Source: a bacterium (GTDB lineage: Bacteria; Bacillota; Bacilli; Lactobacillales; Streptococcaceae). Taken from it: a DNA stretch of 64,000 nt. Positions within the stretch are counted from its first letter, which is position 1, and each line of letters begins with the position of its first letter. Under the pieces are notes generated by a model. It did not search any database, was not told the DNA's origin, and saw only the letters and a program-made list of their open reading frames with translations. The DNA is taken from the NCBI GenBank assembly GCA_905221105.1, contig CAJNBW010000002.1, positions 62,001 through 126,000 on the forward strand, given 5' to 3'. Positions 1-9,162 of the stretch are shown in pieces. Both the position numbers and the translations under genes were made by a program.

Positions 1-1
1 C

Positions 2-274
2 TTGATGGCAACCTTGAAGCGTCCTGAATTACTCTTGTTGGACGAGCATACTGCGGCCCTTGATCCAAAGACCAGTGTGGCCTTGATGGAATTGACGGAT
101 GAGTTTGTCAAGAAAGATCAGCTGACAGCGCTTATGATTACCCACCATATGGAAGATGCTCTCAAATATGGTAATCGTCTGATTGTCATGAAAGAAGGAC
201 GGATTATCCAAGATTTGAACCAAGAAGAAAAAGCAAAAATGAAAATCTCTGATTATTATCAACTCTTTGAATAA
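2..274 (+). CDS. ABC transporter ATP-binding protein, C-terminal part
   Basis: This is the 3' end of a gene that begins before the window. The 90 residues visible hold the Walker B and D-loop region (LLLLDEHTAALDP) and the switch histidine (MITHH), so this is the nucleotide-binding subunit of an ABC transporter. The Walker A and signature motifs lie outside the window, so no substrate can be assigned from sequence. In pneumococci, from memory, the neighbour of dnaG at this place is an amino-acid-type (tryptophan/tyrosine-like) ABC importer, and that is the likeliest identity. A promoter for dnaG follows, so this gene probably ends its own operon. Confidence 0.85.
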   Translation: MMATLKRPELLLLDEHTAALDPKTSVALMELTDEFVKKDQLTALMITHHMEDALKYGNRLIVMKEGRIIQDLNQEEKAKMKISDYYQLFE

Positions 275-297
275 AGTAGGGAAAATGAGTGAAATGG

Positions 298-326
298 TTT
301 ACTTTTTTTCTGAAATAAAGTATACT
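298..326 (+). promoter_or_regulatory. Promoter of the dnaG-rpoD operon
   Basis: A -35 box TTTACT (298-303) and a -10 box TATACT (321-326) are 17 bases apart. A 9-base inverted repeat, GTTTACTTT (297-305) and AAAGTAAAC (331-339), brackets the promoter and could be an operator. Confidence 0.6.
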
Positions 327-363
327 ATATAAAGTAAACTATGATAACATGGAGGTATTGTGT

Positions 364-2124
364 ATGGTTGACAAACAAGTCATTGAAGAAATCAAAAACA
401 ATGCCAACATTGTGGAAGTCATAGGAGATTTGATTTCTTTACAAAAGGCAGGACGGAACTATCTAGGGCTCTGTCCTTTTCATGGTGAGAAAACACCTTC
501 TTTCAACGTTGTAGAGGACAAGCAGTTTTATCACTGTTTTGGTTGTGGTCGCTCAGGTGATGTCTTTAAGTTCATCGAGGAGTACCAAGGGGTTCCCTTT
601 ATGGAGGCTGTCCAAATCTTAGGTCAGCGTGTTGGGATAGAGGTGGAAAAACCGCTTTATAGTGAGCAGAAGCCCGCCTCCCCCCACCAAGCTCTTTATG
701 ATATGCACGAAGATGCTGCCAAATTTTATCATGCTATTCTCATGACAACGACCATGGGGGAGGAGGCCAGAAACTACCTTTATCAGCGTGGTTTGACAGA
801 TGAAGTGCTTAAGCATTTTCGGATTGGTTTAGCACCTCCAGAACGAAACTATCTCTATCAACGTTTGTCTGGTCAGTATCGTGAAGAGGATTTCCTAGAT
901 TCAGGACTGTTTTATCTCTCGGATGCTAATCAATTTGTAGACACCTTTCACAATCGGATTATGTTTCCCCTGACAAATGATCAGGGAAAGGTCATTGCCT
1001 TCTCAGGTCGTATCTGGCAGAAAACGGATTCACAAACTTCTAAGTATAAAAATAGCCGATCGACTGCAATTTTTAACAAAAGTTACGAATTATATCATAT
1101 GGATAGGGCAAAAAAATCTTCTGGTAAAGCCAGTGAGATTTACCTCATGGAAGGGTTCATGGATGTTATTGCAGCCTATCGGGCTGGAATCGAAAATGCT
1201 GTGGCGTCTATGGGAACGGCCTTGAGTCGTGAGCATGTTGAGCATCTGAAAAGGTTAACCAAGAAGTTGGTTCTTGTTTACGATGGCGATAAGGCTGGGC
1301 AAGCTGCGACATTGAAAGCCTTAGATGAAATTGGTGATATGCCTGTGCAGATCGTCAGCATGCCTGATAACTTGGATCCAGATGAGTATCTACAAAAAAA
1401 TGGTCCAGAAGATTTGGCCTATCTATTAACAAAAACTCGTATTAGTCCGATTGAGTTTTACATTCACCAGTACAAGCCTGAAAATAGTGAAAATCTGCAG
1501 GCTCAGATTGAGTTTATTGAAAAAATAGCTCCCTTGATTGTTCAAGAAAAGTCTATCACTGCTCAAAACAGCTATATTCATATTTTAGCTGACAGTCTGG
1601 CATCCTTTGATTATGCCCAGATTGAGCAGATTGTTAATGAGAGTCGACAGGCACAAAGGCAGAATCGCATGGAAGGAATTTCCAGACAGACGCCAATCAC
1701 CATGCCTGTTACCAAGCAGTTATCGGCTATTATGAGGGCAGAAGCCCATCTACTTTATCGAATGATGGAATCCCCTCTTGTTTTGAATGATTACCGTTTG
1801 CGAGAAGATTTTGCATTTGACACACCTGAATTTCAGGTTTTATATGACTTACTTGGCCAGTATGGCAATCTTCCTCCAGAAGTTTTAGCAGAGCAGACAG
1901 AGGAAGTTGAAAGAGCTTGGTATCAAGTCTTAGCTCAGGATTTGCCTGCTGAGATGTCTCCGCAGGAACTTAGTGAAGTAGAGATGACTCGAAACAAGGC
2001 TCTCTTGAATCAGGACAATATGAGAATCAAAAAGAAGGTGCAGGAAGCTAGCCATGTAGGAGATACCGACACAGCCTTAGAAGAATTGGAACGTTTAATT
2101 GCCCAAAAAAGAAGAATGGAGTAA
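364..2124 (+). CDS. dnaG: DNA primase DnaG
   Basis: DnaG makes the RNA primers for DNA replication and works with the replicative helicase. The N-terminal zinc-binding domain is visible with C37, H40, C58 and C61 (CPFH...HCFGC). The TOPRIM core follows at roughly residues 260-345, with the acidic motifs YLMEGFMDV and VYDGDKAG. A helicase-interacting C-terminal region completes the protein. I place the start at ATG 364, because the upstream in-frame ATG at 349 overlaps the ribosome-binding site GGAGGT (351-356). This gives 586 residues, the usual streptococcal length. rpoD follows after two bases, the conserved dnaG-rpoD operon, here without rpsU. Confidence 0.97.
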   Translation: MVDKQVIEEIKNNANIVEVIGDLISLQKAGRNYLGLCPFHGEKTPSFNVVEDKQFYHCFGCGRSGDVFKFIEEYQGVPFMEAVQILGQRVGIEVEKPLYSEQKPASPHQALYDMHEDAAKFYHAILMTTTMGEEARNYLYQRGLTDEVLKHFRIGLAPPERNYLYQRLSGQYREEDFLDSGLFYLSDANQFVDTFHNRIMFPLTNDQGKVIAFSGRIWQKTDSQTSKYKNSRSTAIFNKSYELYHMDRAKKSSGKASEIYLMEGFMDVIAAYRAGIENAVASMGTALSREHVEHLKRLTKKLVLVYDGDKAGQAATLKALDEIGDMPVQIVSMPDNLDPDEYLQKNGPEDLAYLLTKTRISPIEFYIHQYKPENSENLQAQIEFIEKIAPLIVQEKSITAQNSYIHILADSLASFDYAQIEQIVNESRQAQRQNRMEGISRQTPITMPVTKQLSAIMRAEAHLLYRMMESPLVLNDYRLREDFAFDTPEFQVLYDLLGQYGNLPPEVLAEQTEEVERAWYQVLAQDLPAEMSPQELSEVEMTRNKALLNQDNMRIKKKVQEASHVGDTDTALEELERLIAQKRRME

Positions 2125-2126
2125 TA

Positions 2127-3236
2127 ATGGCAACAAAACAAAAAGAAGTAACAACATTTGACGTACAAGTAGCAGAATTTATCCGTAATCATAAACAAAA
2201 AGGGACAGCAACAGACGATGAAATCAATGCTAGTCTAGTTGTTCCTTTTACCTTGGATGCTGATGGGATTGAAGACCTTTTGCAACGAATCCAGGATGCA
2301 GGAATTTCAATCACAGATAACGAAGGAAACCCAAGTGCGCGTGTTCTTAGTGCAGAAGAAGAGCCAGAACTTAGCGATGAGGATTTGATTGGTTCAACTT
2401 CTGCTAAGGTCAATGACCCTGTCCGTATGTACTTGAAAGAAATCGGGGTCGTACCTCTTTTGACCAATGAAGAGGAAAAAGAATTGGCACTAGCTGTTGA
2501 AGCTGGTGATATCGAAGCCAAACAACGTCTTGCTGAAGCCAACCTTCGTTTGGTTGTTTCTATTGCCAAGCGTTATGTCGGCCGTGGTATGCAGTTCCTT
2601 GACTTGATTCAAGAAGGGAACATGGGCTTGATGAAGGCGGTTGATAAGTTTGACTATTCTAAAGGATTTAAGTTCTCAACTTATGCAACTTGGTGGATTC
2701 GTCAGGCTATCACTCGTGCTATTGCGGACCAAGCTCGTACTATTCGTATCCCAGTCCATATGGTTGAAACGATTAACAAACTTGTTCGTGAACAGCGGAA
2801 TCTCCTTCAAGAATTGGGACAAGATCCAACGCCAGAACAAATCGCTGACCGTATGGATATGACTCCTGACAAGGTACGTGAAATCTTGAAGATTGCTCAG
2901 GAACCAGTATCGCTTGAAACTCCTATCGGTGAAGAGGATGATAGTCACCTTGGGGACTTTATCGAAGATGAAGTGATTGAAAATCCAGTGGACTACACAA
3001 CTCGTATCGTCTTGCGTGAGCAGTTGGATGAGGTCTTGGATACTCTTACAGACCGTGAAGAAAATGTTCTACGTCTGCGTTTTGGGCTAGATGATGGGAA
3101 AATGCGCACCCTTGAAGATGTGGGTAAAGTCTTTAACGTGACCCGTGAGCGTATCCGTCAGATTGAGGCTAAAGCTTTGAGAAAACTACGCCAACCAAGC
3201 CGCAGCAAACCGCTTCGTGATTTTATTGAAGACTAA
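2127..3236 (+). CDS. rpoD: Primary sigma factor RpoD (sigma-70/SigA)
   Basis: This is the housekeeping sigma factor that directs RNA polymerase to -35/-10 promoters. Region 1.2/2 is seen at about residues 90-200 ([11 protein letters not shown]; the RpoD box with [13 protein letters not shown]). Region 3 follows, and region 4 holds the helix-turn-helix motif near the end ([23 protein letters not shown]). The length of 369 residues is typical for streptococci, which lack the long region 1.1 of Gram-negatives. The start is two bases after the dnaG stop, and the two genes are almost certainly co-transcribed from the promoter at 298-326. Confidence 0.98.
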   Translation: MATKQKEVTTFDVQVAEFIRNHKQKGTATDDEINASLVVPFTLDADGIEDLLQRIQDAGISITDNEGNPSARVLSAEEEPELSDEDLIGSTSAKVNDPVRMYLKEIGVVPLLTNEEEKELALAVEAGDIEAKQRLAEANLRLVVSIAKRYVGRGMQFLDLIQEGNMGLMKAVDKFDYSKGFKFSTYATWWIRQAITRAIADQARTIRIPVHMVETINKLVREQRNLLQELGQDPTPEQIADRMDMTPDKVREILKIAQEPVSLETPIGEEDDSHLGDFIEDEVIENPVDYTTRIVLREQLDEVLDTLTDREENVLRLRFGLDDGKMRTLEDVGKVFNVTRERIRQIEAKALRKLRQPSRSKPLRDFIED

Positions 3237-3250
3237 GAGTGAGGATAAAT

Positions 3251-3580
3251 ATGGCTTATACAGAAGAGCAAATCGAAAACATCAAAACACGCATTTTAAC
3301 AGCCTTGGAAGAAGTCATCGACCCTGAGTTGGGAATCGATATTGTCAATCTTGGTTTGATTTACGAGATTCGTTTTGATGGCGACACAGGACAAACAGAG
3401 ATTGATATGACTTTGACAACTATGGGTTGTCCCCTAGCGGACCTTTTGACGGACCAGATTTATGATGCCATGACAGAGGTGCCAGAAGTAACTGATACTG
3501 AGGTCAAATTAGTTTGGTATCCAGCTTGGACGGTTGAAAAAATGAGTCGCTATGCACGCATTGCCCTAGGCATTAAGTAA
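3251..3580 (+). CDS. MIP18/SufT-like iron-sulfur cluster assembly factor (DUF59)
   Basis: This is a 109-residue protein of the DUF59/MIP18 family, whose members help mature iron-sulfur proteins. The family motif DPELGIDIVNLGLIY is at residues 23-37, and the conserved cysteine is in TTMGCPLADLL. The start chosen is ATG 3251, preceded by GAGTGAGG (3237-3244); a GTG at 3239 would lie inside that ribosome-binding site. It follows rpoD by 14 bases and probably ends the dnaG-rpoD transcript. A BOX repeat begins at its stop codon. The family is clear, but the exact client proteins are unknown. Confidence 0.85.
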   Translation: MAYTEEQIENIKTRILTALEEVIDPELGIDIVNLGLIYEIRFDGDTGQTEIDMTLTTMGCPLADLLTDQIYDAMTEVPEVTDTEVKLVWYPAWTVEKMSRYARIALGIK

Positions 3581-3732
3581 TACTCTTCGAAAATCAAATT
3601 CAAACCACGTCAGCTTCACCTTGCCGTAGCTATGGTTACTGACTTCGTCAGTTCTATCCACAACCTCAAAGCAGTGCTTTGAGCAGCCTGCGGCTAGCTT
3701 CCTAGTTTGCTCTTTGATTTTCATTGAGTATA
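3578..3732 (-). repeat. BOX repeat element (boxA-boxB-boxC)
   Basis: Read on the minus strand, the element starts TATACTCAATGAAAATCAAA and ends in CGAAGAGTATTA. In between it carries the diagnostic CTACGGCAAGGTGAAGCTGA stretch. The roughly 155-base length fits one copy each of boxA, boxB and boxC. Its end overlaps the TAA stop of the DUF59 gene, as often seen for BOX elements lodged at gene ends. BOX elements are known from S. pneumoniae and its close relatives and are thought to be small mobile repeats without coding capacity. Confidence 0.92.
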
Positions 3733-3749
3733 AACATATAAAAGCATGT

Positions 3750-3811
3750 GAGAGACCGTTGGAAAAGAGAGGAAATTTTCCCTCTTTTCCTCTAGTCTCT
3801 CCTTTCTTTTG
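3750..3811 (+). terminator. Long stem-loop terminator after the dnaG operon
   Basis: An outer stem GAGAGAC/GTCTCTC (3750-3756, 3795-3801) encloses an inner stem GGAAAAGAG/CTCTTTTCC (3761-3769, 3782-3790). A pyrimidine-rich CTTTCTTTT run follows. Confidence 0.7.
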
Positions 3812-3831
3812 CTGATTTTATTCAAAGAAAA

Positions 3832-3840
3832 TGATATAAT
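3832..3840 (+). promoter_or_regulatory. Extended -10 promoter of cpoA
   Basis: TGATATAAT matches TGnTATAAT exactly and ends only 7 bases before the cpoA ATG (3848). The expected transcription start therefore falls on or next to the start codon. No good -35 box is present at 16-18 bases. Confidence 0.65.
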
Positions 3841-3847
3841 AGTAGTT

Positions 3848-4891
3848 ATGGAAAAAAAGAAATTACGCATCAATATGTTGAGTTCAAGTGAGAAAGTAGC
3901 AGGACAAGGAGTTTCAGGTGCCTACCGTGAATTAGTTCGTCTTCTTCATCGTGATGCCAAGGATCAATTGATTGTTACAGAAAATCTACCAATTGAGGCA
4001 GATGTGACTCATTTTCATACGATTGATTTCCCCTATTATTTATCAACCTTCCAAAAGAAACGCTCAGGGAGAAAAATTGGCTATGTGCATTTCTTGCCTG
4101 ATACACTTGAGGGGAGTTTGAAAATTCCATTTTTCTTAAAGGGAATTGTGAAACGCTATGTATTTTCTTTTTACAACCGGATGGAGCACTTGGTTGTGGT
4201 CAACCCTATGTTTATCGAGGATTTGGTGGCAGCTGGTATTCCACGTGAAAAAGTGACTTATATTCCTAACTTTGTCAACAAGGAAAAATGGCATCCCCTT
4301 TCACAAGAAGAGGTAGCGAGACTACGAACAGAGCTAGCTCTTAGTGACAATCAGTTTATCGTAGTAGGTGCTGGGCAAGTTCAGAAACGAAAAGGGATTG
4401 ATGACTTTATCCGTCTGGCTGAGGAATTGCCTCAGATTACTTTTATCTGGGCGGGTGGTTTCTCTTTTGGTGGCATAACAGATGGTTATGAACGCTACAA
4501 GAAAATCATGGAAAATCCCCCTAAAAATTTGATTTTTCCAGGTATTGTACCGCCAGAGCGGATGCGCGAATTGTATGCCCTAGCGGACCTTTTCTTGTTG
4601 CCTAGTTATAATGAACTCTTTCCTATGACTATTTTAGAGGCTGCGAGTTGTGAAGCTCCTATTATGTTGCGTGATTTGGATCTCTATAAGGTAATTTTGG
4701 AGGGAAATTATCGGGCGACAGCAGATAGAGAAGAGATGAAAGAAGCTATTTTGGAATATCAAGCAAATCCTGCTGCCTTAAACGATCTTAAAGAAAAGGC
4801 TAAGAATATTTCTAGAGAGTATTCTGAAGAGCATCTGTTACAAATCTGGTTGGACTTTTATGAGAAACAAGCCGCTTTAGGGAGAAAGTAA
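3848..4891 (+). CDS. cpoA: CpoA, galactosyl-glucosyl-diacylglycerol synthase (GT4 family)
   Basis: This 347-residue glycosyltransferase matches pneumococcal CpoA. In S. pneumoniae CpoA adds galactose to monoglucosyl-diacylglycerol to make the second membrane glycolipid. The GT-B C-terminal domain shows VVGAGQVQKRKGIDDF and the donor-binding LPSYNELFPMTILEA, whose E-x7-E element is typical of GT4. No signal peptide or membrane segment is seen; it acts at the inner membrane face. The start is ATG 3848 (MEKKKLRINM). There is no Shine-Dalgarno sequence and the promoter -10 box is 7 bases away, so translation may be leaderless. The partner synthase follows after 15 bases. Confidence 0.88.
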   Translation: MEKKKLRINMLSSSEKVAGQGVSGAYRELVRLLHRDAKDQLIVTENLPIEADVTHFHTIDFPYYLSTFQKKRSGRKIGYVHFLPDTLEGSLKIPFFLKGIVKRYVFSFYNRMEHLVVVNPMFIEDLVAAGIPREKVTYIPNFVNKEKWHPLSQEEVARLRTELALSDNQFIVVGAGQVQKRKGIDDFIRLAEELPQITFIWAGGFSFGGITDGYERYKKIMENPPKNLIFPGIVPPERMRELYALADLFLLPSYNELFPMTILEAASCEAPIMLRDLDLYKVILEGNYRATADREEMKEAILEYQANPAALNDLKEKAKNISREYSEEHLLQIWLDFYEKQAALGRK

Positions 4892-4906
4892 AAAGTGAGG
4901 TAATCT

Positions 4907-6232
4907 ATGCGAATTGGTTTATTTACAGATACCTATTTTCCTCAGGTTTCAGGTGTTGCGACCAGTATTCGAACCTTGAAAACAGAACTTGAAAAGCAAG
5001 GGCACGCCGTTTTTATCTTTACGACGACAGATAAGGATGTCAATCGTTATGAAGATTGGCAAATTATCCGCATTCCAAGTGTTCCTTTTTTTGCTTTTAA
5101 GGACCGCCGCTTTGCCTACCGAGGTTTCAGCAAGGCACTGGAAATTGCTAAACAGTATCAGTTAGATATTATCCATACTCAGACAGAATTTTCTCTTGGC
5201 TTGTTGGGGATTTGGATTGCGCGTGAATTGAAGATTCCAGTCATCCATACCTATCACACCCAGTACGAAGACTATGTGCATTATATTGCTAAGGGGATGT
5301 TGATTCGTCCAAGCATGGTTAAGTACTTAGTAAGAGGTTTCTTGCATGATGTGGATGGGGTTATTTGCCCGAGTGAGATTGTTCGTGACTTGCTATCTGA
5401 CTATAAGGTCAAGGTTGAAAAACGGGTCATTCCGACTGGGATTGAATTAGCTAAGTTTGAGCGTCCAGAAATCAAGCAGGAAAATTTGAAAGAACTGCGT
5501 AGTAAACTAGGGATTCAAGATGATGAAAAGATGCTACTTAGTCTTTCCAGAATTTCCTATGAAAAAAATATTCAAGCAGTACTAGAAGCCTTTGCAGAAG
5601 TTTTGAAAGAAGAAGACAAGGTTAAACTGGTGGTAGCTGGGGATGGTCCTTATCTGGATGACCTCAAAGAGCAAGCCAAGAAACTAGAGATTCAAGACTC
5701 AGTCATCTTTACTGGCATGATTGCTCCTAGTGAGACGGCTCTTTACTATAAGGCGGCTGATTTCTTCATTTCAGCATCAACAAGTGAAACGCAAGGTTTG
5801 ACCTACTTGGAAAGCTTGGCTAGTGGAACACCAGTCATCGCACATGGAAATCCTTATCTGGATAATCTCATCAATGATAAGATGTTTGGAACTTTGTACT
5901 ATGGAGAACATGATTTGGCTGGAGCTATTCTGGAAGCCCTGATTGCAACGCCAGACATGAATGAGCATACCTTGTCAGCAAAATTGTATGAGATTTCAGC
6001 TGAAAACTTTGGAAAACGGGTACATGAGTTTTATCTGGATGCCATTATTTCAAATAACTTCCAGAAAGATTTGGCTAAAGATGATACGGTCAGTCAGCGT
6101 ATCTTTAAGACAGTTTTGTATCTTCCGCAAAAGGTGGTCGCTGTACCGGTAAAAGGCTCTAGACGCATGCTGAAGGCTTCAAAAACACAGTTGATCAGCA
6201 TAAGAGATTATTGGAAAGACCATGAAGAATAG
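4907..6232 (+). CDS. Monoglucosyl-diacylglycerol synthase (GT4 family)
   Basis: This 441-residue GT4 glycosyltransferase resembles 1,2-diacylglycerol 3-alpha-glucosyltransferase, the pneumococcal CpoA partner. It would transfer glucose from UDP-glucose to diacylglycerol, the first step of membrane glycolipid synthesis. The N-terminal GT-B domain begins MRIGLFTDTYFPQVSGV, typical of the family. The donor domain shows LSLSRISYEKN, VVAGDGPYLDDL and the E-x7-E region in STSETQGLTYLESLASG. The roughly 60-residue basic C-terminal tail probably binds membrane. The ribosome-binding site is GTGAGG. It is co-transcribed with cpoA, so the two glycolipid steps are coupled. Confidence 0.88.
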   Translation: MRIGLFTDTYFPQVSGVATSIRTLKTELEKQGHAVFIFTTTDKDVNRYEDWQIIRIPSVPFFAFKDRRFAYRGFSKALEIAKQYQLDIIHTQTEFSLGLLGIWIARELKIPVIHTYHTQYEDYVHYIAKGMLIRPSMVKYLVRGFLHDVDGVICPSEIVRDLLSDYKVKVEKRVIPTGIELAKFERPEIKQENLKELRSKLGIQDDEKMLLSLSRISYEKNIQAVLEAFAEVLKEEDKVKLVVAGDGPYLDDLKEQAKKLEIQDSVIFTGMIAPSETALYYKAADFFISASTSETQGLTYLESLASGTPVIAHGNPYLDNLINDKMFGTLYYGEHDLAGAILEALIATPDMNEHTLSAKLYEISAENFGKRVHEFYLDAIISNNFQKDLAKDDTVSQRIFKTVLYLPQKVVAVPVKGSRRMLKASKTQLISIRDYWKDHEE

Positions 6233-6246
6233 AAAGAGGAAAAGCT

Positions 6247-6438
6247 ATGAAAAAACAATTAATGAGAAGTGGTCGTGACAAAAAGATTGCTGGTGTTTGT
6301 GCCGGTGTGGCTTATTATTTTGATATAGATCCTACTATTGTTCGTGTAATATGGGGTGTTCTTGCTTTTGGTTACGGAGCAGGAATTGTGGCTTATATCA
6401 TTTTATGGATTATTGCACCTGTAGCAACTGACTATTGA
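6247..6438 (+). CDS. Small PspC-domain membrane protein
   Basis: This is a 63-residue protein made almost entirely of a PspC (phage-shock-protein C) domain. A basic N-terminus (MKKQLMRSGRDKKIAGVCAG) leads into the conserved AGVAYYFDIDPTIVRVIW. One hydrophobic transmembrane segment of about 20 residues follows (VLAFGYGAGIVAYIILWIIAP). It lies 15 bases after the glycolipid synthase gene with ribosome-binding site GAGGAAAAG, so it probably belongs to the same transcript and may respond to envelope state. Its function in streptococci is not established. Confidence 0.85.
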   Translation: MKKQLMRSGRDKKIAGVCAGVAYYFDIDPTIVRVIWGVLAFGYGAGIVAYIILWIIAPVATDY

Positions 6439-6496
6439 AAACTAGCTCAATTCATGCTAAGATAATAGAAAATAGAATGTAACGAAGGAGAGAAAA

Positions 6497-6631
6497 ATGG
6501 CATTTGGAGATAATGGAAATCGTAAAAAAACTATGTTTGAGAAAATAACCTTGTTTATTGTGATTATCATGCTAGTAGCAAGTTTATTGGGAATTTTTGC
6601 AACTGCAATTGGTGCCCTCAGTAATCTATAA
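6497..6631 (+). CDS. DUF4044 small membrane protein
   Basis: This is a 44-residue protein beginning MAFGDNGNRKKT, with ribosome-binding site AAGGAGAG (6485-6492). The basic N-terminus is followed by one transmembrane helix (ITLFIVIIMLVASLLGIFAT). It matches the short streptococcal family annotated DUF4044, which is often found close to cpoA or obgE. The function is unknown. Confidence 0.8.
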   Translation: MAFGDNGNRKKTMFEKITLFIVIIMLVASLLGIFATAIGALSNL

Positions 6632-6653
6632 AATAGATTCAAGAAAATTTAGT

Positions 6654-6679
6654 GACTGGGATTTCCCAGCCCTTTTTTA
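6654..6679 (+). terminator. Terminator before obgE
   Basis: A stem CTGGGA/TCCCAG (6656-6661, 6664-6669) is followed by CCC and six T residues. Confidence 0.6.
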
Positions 6680-6694
6680 AAGTGAGAAGAAAAA

Positions 6695-8005
6695 ATGAGT
6701 ATGTTTTTAGATACAGCTAAGATCAAGGTCAAGGCTGGTAATGGTGGTGATGGCATGGTTGCCTTTCGCCGTGAAAAATATGTCCCTAATGGCGGTCCTT
6801 GGGGTGGTGATGGTGGTCGTGGAGGCAATGTGGTCTTCGTTGTAGACGAGGGTTTGCGTACCTTGATGGATTTCCGCTACAATCGCCATTTCAAGGCTGA
6901 TTCCGGTGAAAAAGGAATGACCAAAGGGATGCATGGTCGTGGTGCCGAGGATCTTAGAGTTCGAGTGCCACAAGGTACAACTGTTCGTGATGCAGAGACT
7001 GGCAAGGTCTTGACAGATTTGATTGAACACGGTCAAGAATTTATCGTTGCCCACGGTGGTCGTGGTGGACGTGGGAATATCCGCTTTGCGACACCAAAAA
7101 ATCCTGCACCGGAAATCTCTGAAAATGGAGAACCAGGTCAGGAACGTGAGTTACAGTTAGAACTTAAAATCCTTGCAGATGTCGGTTTAGTAGGATTCCC
7201 ATCTGTAGGGAAATCAACACTGCTCAGTGTTATCACCTCTGCCAAACCTAAAATTGGTGCCTACCACTTTACCACTATCGTGCCAAATCTAGGTATGGTT
7301 CGCACCCAATCAGGTGAATCCTTTGCAGTAGCCGACTTGCCAGGTTTGATTGAAGGGGCTAGTCAAGGTGTTGGTTTGGGAACCCAGTTCCTCCGTCACA
7401 TTGAGCGTACACGTGTCATCCTCCACATCATTGATATGTCAGCTAGCGAAGGACGTGATCCTTATGAGGACTACTTAGCTATCAATAAGGAGTTGGAGTC
7501 ATATAATCTTCGTCTCATGGAGCGTCCACAGATTATTGTAGCTAACAAAATGGATATGCCTGAGAGTCAGGAGAATCTTGAAGAATTCAAGAAAAAATTG
7601 GCTGAAAACTACGATGAATTTGAAGAGTTACCAGCTATCTTCCCAATTTCTGGTTTGACCAAGCAAGGTCTGGCAACGCTCTTGGATGCTACAGCTGAAT
7701 TGTTAGACAAGACACCAGAATTCTTACTCTACGACGAGTCAGATATGGAAGAAGAAGCTTACTATGGCTTTGACGAGGAAGAAAAGGCCTTTGAAATTAG
7801 TCGTGATGACGATGCGACATGGGTGCTTTCTGGTGAAAAACTCATGAAACTCTTCAATATGACCAACTTTGATCGTGACGAATCAGTCATGAAATTTGCC
7901 CGTCAATTACGTGGTATGGGGGTTGATGAAGCCCTTCGTGCGCGTGGTGCTAAAGATGGTGATTTGGTCCGCATTGGTAAATTTGAATTTGAATTTGTAG
8001 ACTAG
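6695..8005 (+). CDS. obgE: GTPase ObgE/CgtA
   Basis: Obg is an essential ribosome-associated GTPase involved in 50S assembly and the stringent response. The glycine-rich Obg fold occupies about residues 1-158 ([20 protein letters not shown]). The G domain follows with Walker [10 protein letters not shown], switch [10 protein letters not shown] and NKMD. The C-terminal OCT domain, at about 355-436, contains [19 protein letters not shown]. The length of 436 residues is typical. The first ATG (6695, MSMFLDTAK) follows an AAGTGAGAAG ribosome-binding site; the second Met (6701) cannot be excluded. A small gene follows after 9 bases. Confidence 0.96.
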   Translation: MSMFLDTAKIKVKAGNGGDGMVAFRREKYVPNGGPWGGDGGRGGNVVFVVDEGLRTLMDFRYNRHFKADSGEKGMTKGMHGRGAEDLRVRVPQGTTVRDAETGKVLTDLIEHGQEFIVAHGGRGGRGNIRFATPKNPAPEISENGEPGQERELQLELKILADVGLVGFPSVGKSTLLSVITSAKPKIGAYHFTTIVPNLGMVRTQSGESFAVADLPGLIEGASQGVGLGTQFLRHIERTRVILHIIDMSASEGRDPYEDYLAINKELESYNLRLMERPQIIVANKMDMPESQENLEEFKKKLAENYDEFEELPAIFPISGLTKQGLATLLDATAELLDKTPEFLLYDESDMEEEAYYGFDEEEKAFEISRDDDATWVLSGEKLMKLFNMTNFDRDESVMKFARQLRGMGVDEALRARGAKDGDLVRIGKFEFEFVD

Positions 8006-8014
8006 GAGACTGGT

Positions 8015-8173
8015 ATGGGAGATAAACCGATATCTTTCCGAGATGCGGATGGCAATTTTATTTCCGCCGCAGACGTTTGGAATGAAAAGAAATTGGAAGA
8101 ACTATTTAATCGTCTCAATCCAAATCGTGCCTTGAGGTTAGCACGAACTAAAAAAGAAAAACCATCTCAATAA
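8015..8173 (+). CDS. Small conserved protein downstream of obgE
   Basis: This is a 52-residue protein, MGDKPISFRDADGN..., with ribosome-binding site AGGAGA at 8004-8009. It is soluble, charged, and ends with a basic tail (ARTKKEKPSQ). The tight coupling to obgE (9 bases) implies co-transcription. I recognise it as a small streptococcal protein that accompanies obgE but know no function for it. Confidence 0.7.
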   Translation: MGDKPISFRDADGNFISAADVWNEKKLEELFNRLNPNRALRLARTKKEKPSQ

Positions 8174-8183
8174 AATAGATAAA

Positions 8184-8217
8184 AAAATTCCGTGCCACAT
8201 CAGGACACGGGATTTTG
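8184..8217. terminator. Bidirectional terminator between the obgE operon and argR
   Basis: A stem TTCCGTGCC (8188-8196) pairs with GGaCACGGGA (8203-8212, one bulge). A-rich and T-rich flanks let it serve both converging genes. Confidence 0.75.
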
Positions 8218-8688
8218 CTATTCACCAAAGAAAAATGGTGGGGCGAATTGTTTTAGTTCTTCAAAGCATCTTTGGGCAGCTTCTGCATCTTCACAGATGA
8301 CAAGGCAGACATCATCGCCACAGAGGGTAGCGATAGCGTCAGGGAAGCTCAAAGCATCAATAATAGAACCAAATGATTGAGCCAAACCAGGAAGAGTTTT
8401 CAAAAGTACTTGGTGTTGAACTGGGCGCATCAAGACAAGGGCGTCTTCCATGTAGATTTCGAGACGTTTTTCCCATTTTGAGATAGAACCTGTATTGAGC
8501 ACGTAGTAAGAGTTATCCTCTTCGCGGACTTTTGACAGGTTCATATTTTTTATGTCGCGTGAGAGAGTTGCCTGGGTAACTTGAATGTCGTTATCAGCAA
8601 GAAGGGCTTGCAACTCAGCCTGTGTATGAATCTTGTTTTTTGCAACAAGAGCGCGTATGAGTTGGTGTCGGTGTTCAGATTTGTTCAT
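8218..8688 (-). CDS. argR: ArgR-family arginine repressor/activator
   Basis: This is a 156-residue ArgR/AhrC-type regulator. The N-terminal winged helix (HRHQLIRALV...ATLSRDIKNMNLSKV) binds DNA. The C-terminal hexamerisation and arginine-binding domain contains the conserved GDD (ATLCGDDVCLVIC). It converges on the obgE operon. The ribosome-binding site is AAGGAG. A second ArgR paralogue is encoded at 30984-31415; streptococci usually carry two or three that work together on arginine genes, so which paralogue this is cannot be settled here. No arginine metabolism genes are adjacent. Confidence 0.92.
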   Translation of the reverse strand: MNKSEHRHQLIRALVAKNKIHTQAELQALLADNDIQVTQATLSRDIKNMNLSKVREEDNSYYVLNTGSISKWEKRLEIYMEDALVLMRPVQHQVLLKTLPGLAQSFGSIIDALSFPDAIATLCGDDVCLVICEDAEAAQRCFEELKQFAPPFFFGE

Positions 8689-8708
8689 AATAATTTAACT
8701 CCTTGTAC

Positions 8709-9162
8709 AAAGTACAGAAAGCGTGGACTGATCGAAATTGTCAGTCGAGTGGTAAGCGGTATTGTCACGTATGATGATTTCAATGTCAGTAGCCTAAAGA
8801 ACTAGATGGAGAGCATCTCCCTCTTTTAACTTGTCACTAGTTAAGTACAGATGAATTGGAGGTTAATCTGTTCATCTACATTGCTGTTCTCTACTAACAG
8901 TGAATCATTTAATTATGGTAGCATTTTGTCACGGCTTGTTGTGAATTTTCTATAAATATAATTCACAGTGATTGTCCAACATGTGGTGTGGTAGCGTGTA
9001 TGATAGAGGGTTACACATGTTGGTCAGGGGTGTTAGTATCTTTTGTCCAAACTCCAGTTATGGGCTTATCATAAGTCCTTCTTTGAGAGTGGATTTGATA
9101 CCAAGTTTATGTTTAGTTAGACTATTCAAGTGGAAATTTTTCCATACTGAATGTCTGTTACA
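8709..9162 (-). pseudogene. Decayed duplicate of the pepX 3' end
   Basis: This stretch aligns colinearly with the last roughly 500 bases of pepX (about 9179-9690), in the same orientation. Matching landmarks include GGTATTGTCACG, AACATGTGGT, CTACTAACAGT and GGATTTGATAC. The offset grows from about 468 to 486 bases as small deletions accumulate. The copy is riddled with stops and substitutions, so it codes for nothing. It is a tandem partial duplication or the leftover of recombination with a divergent pepX allele. Short open frames here are accidental. Confidence 0.85.
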
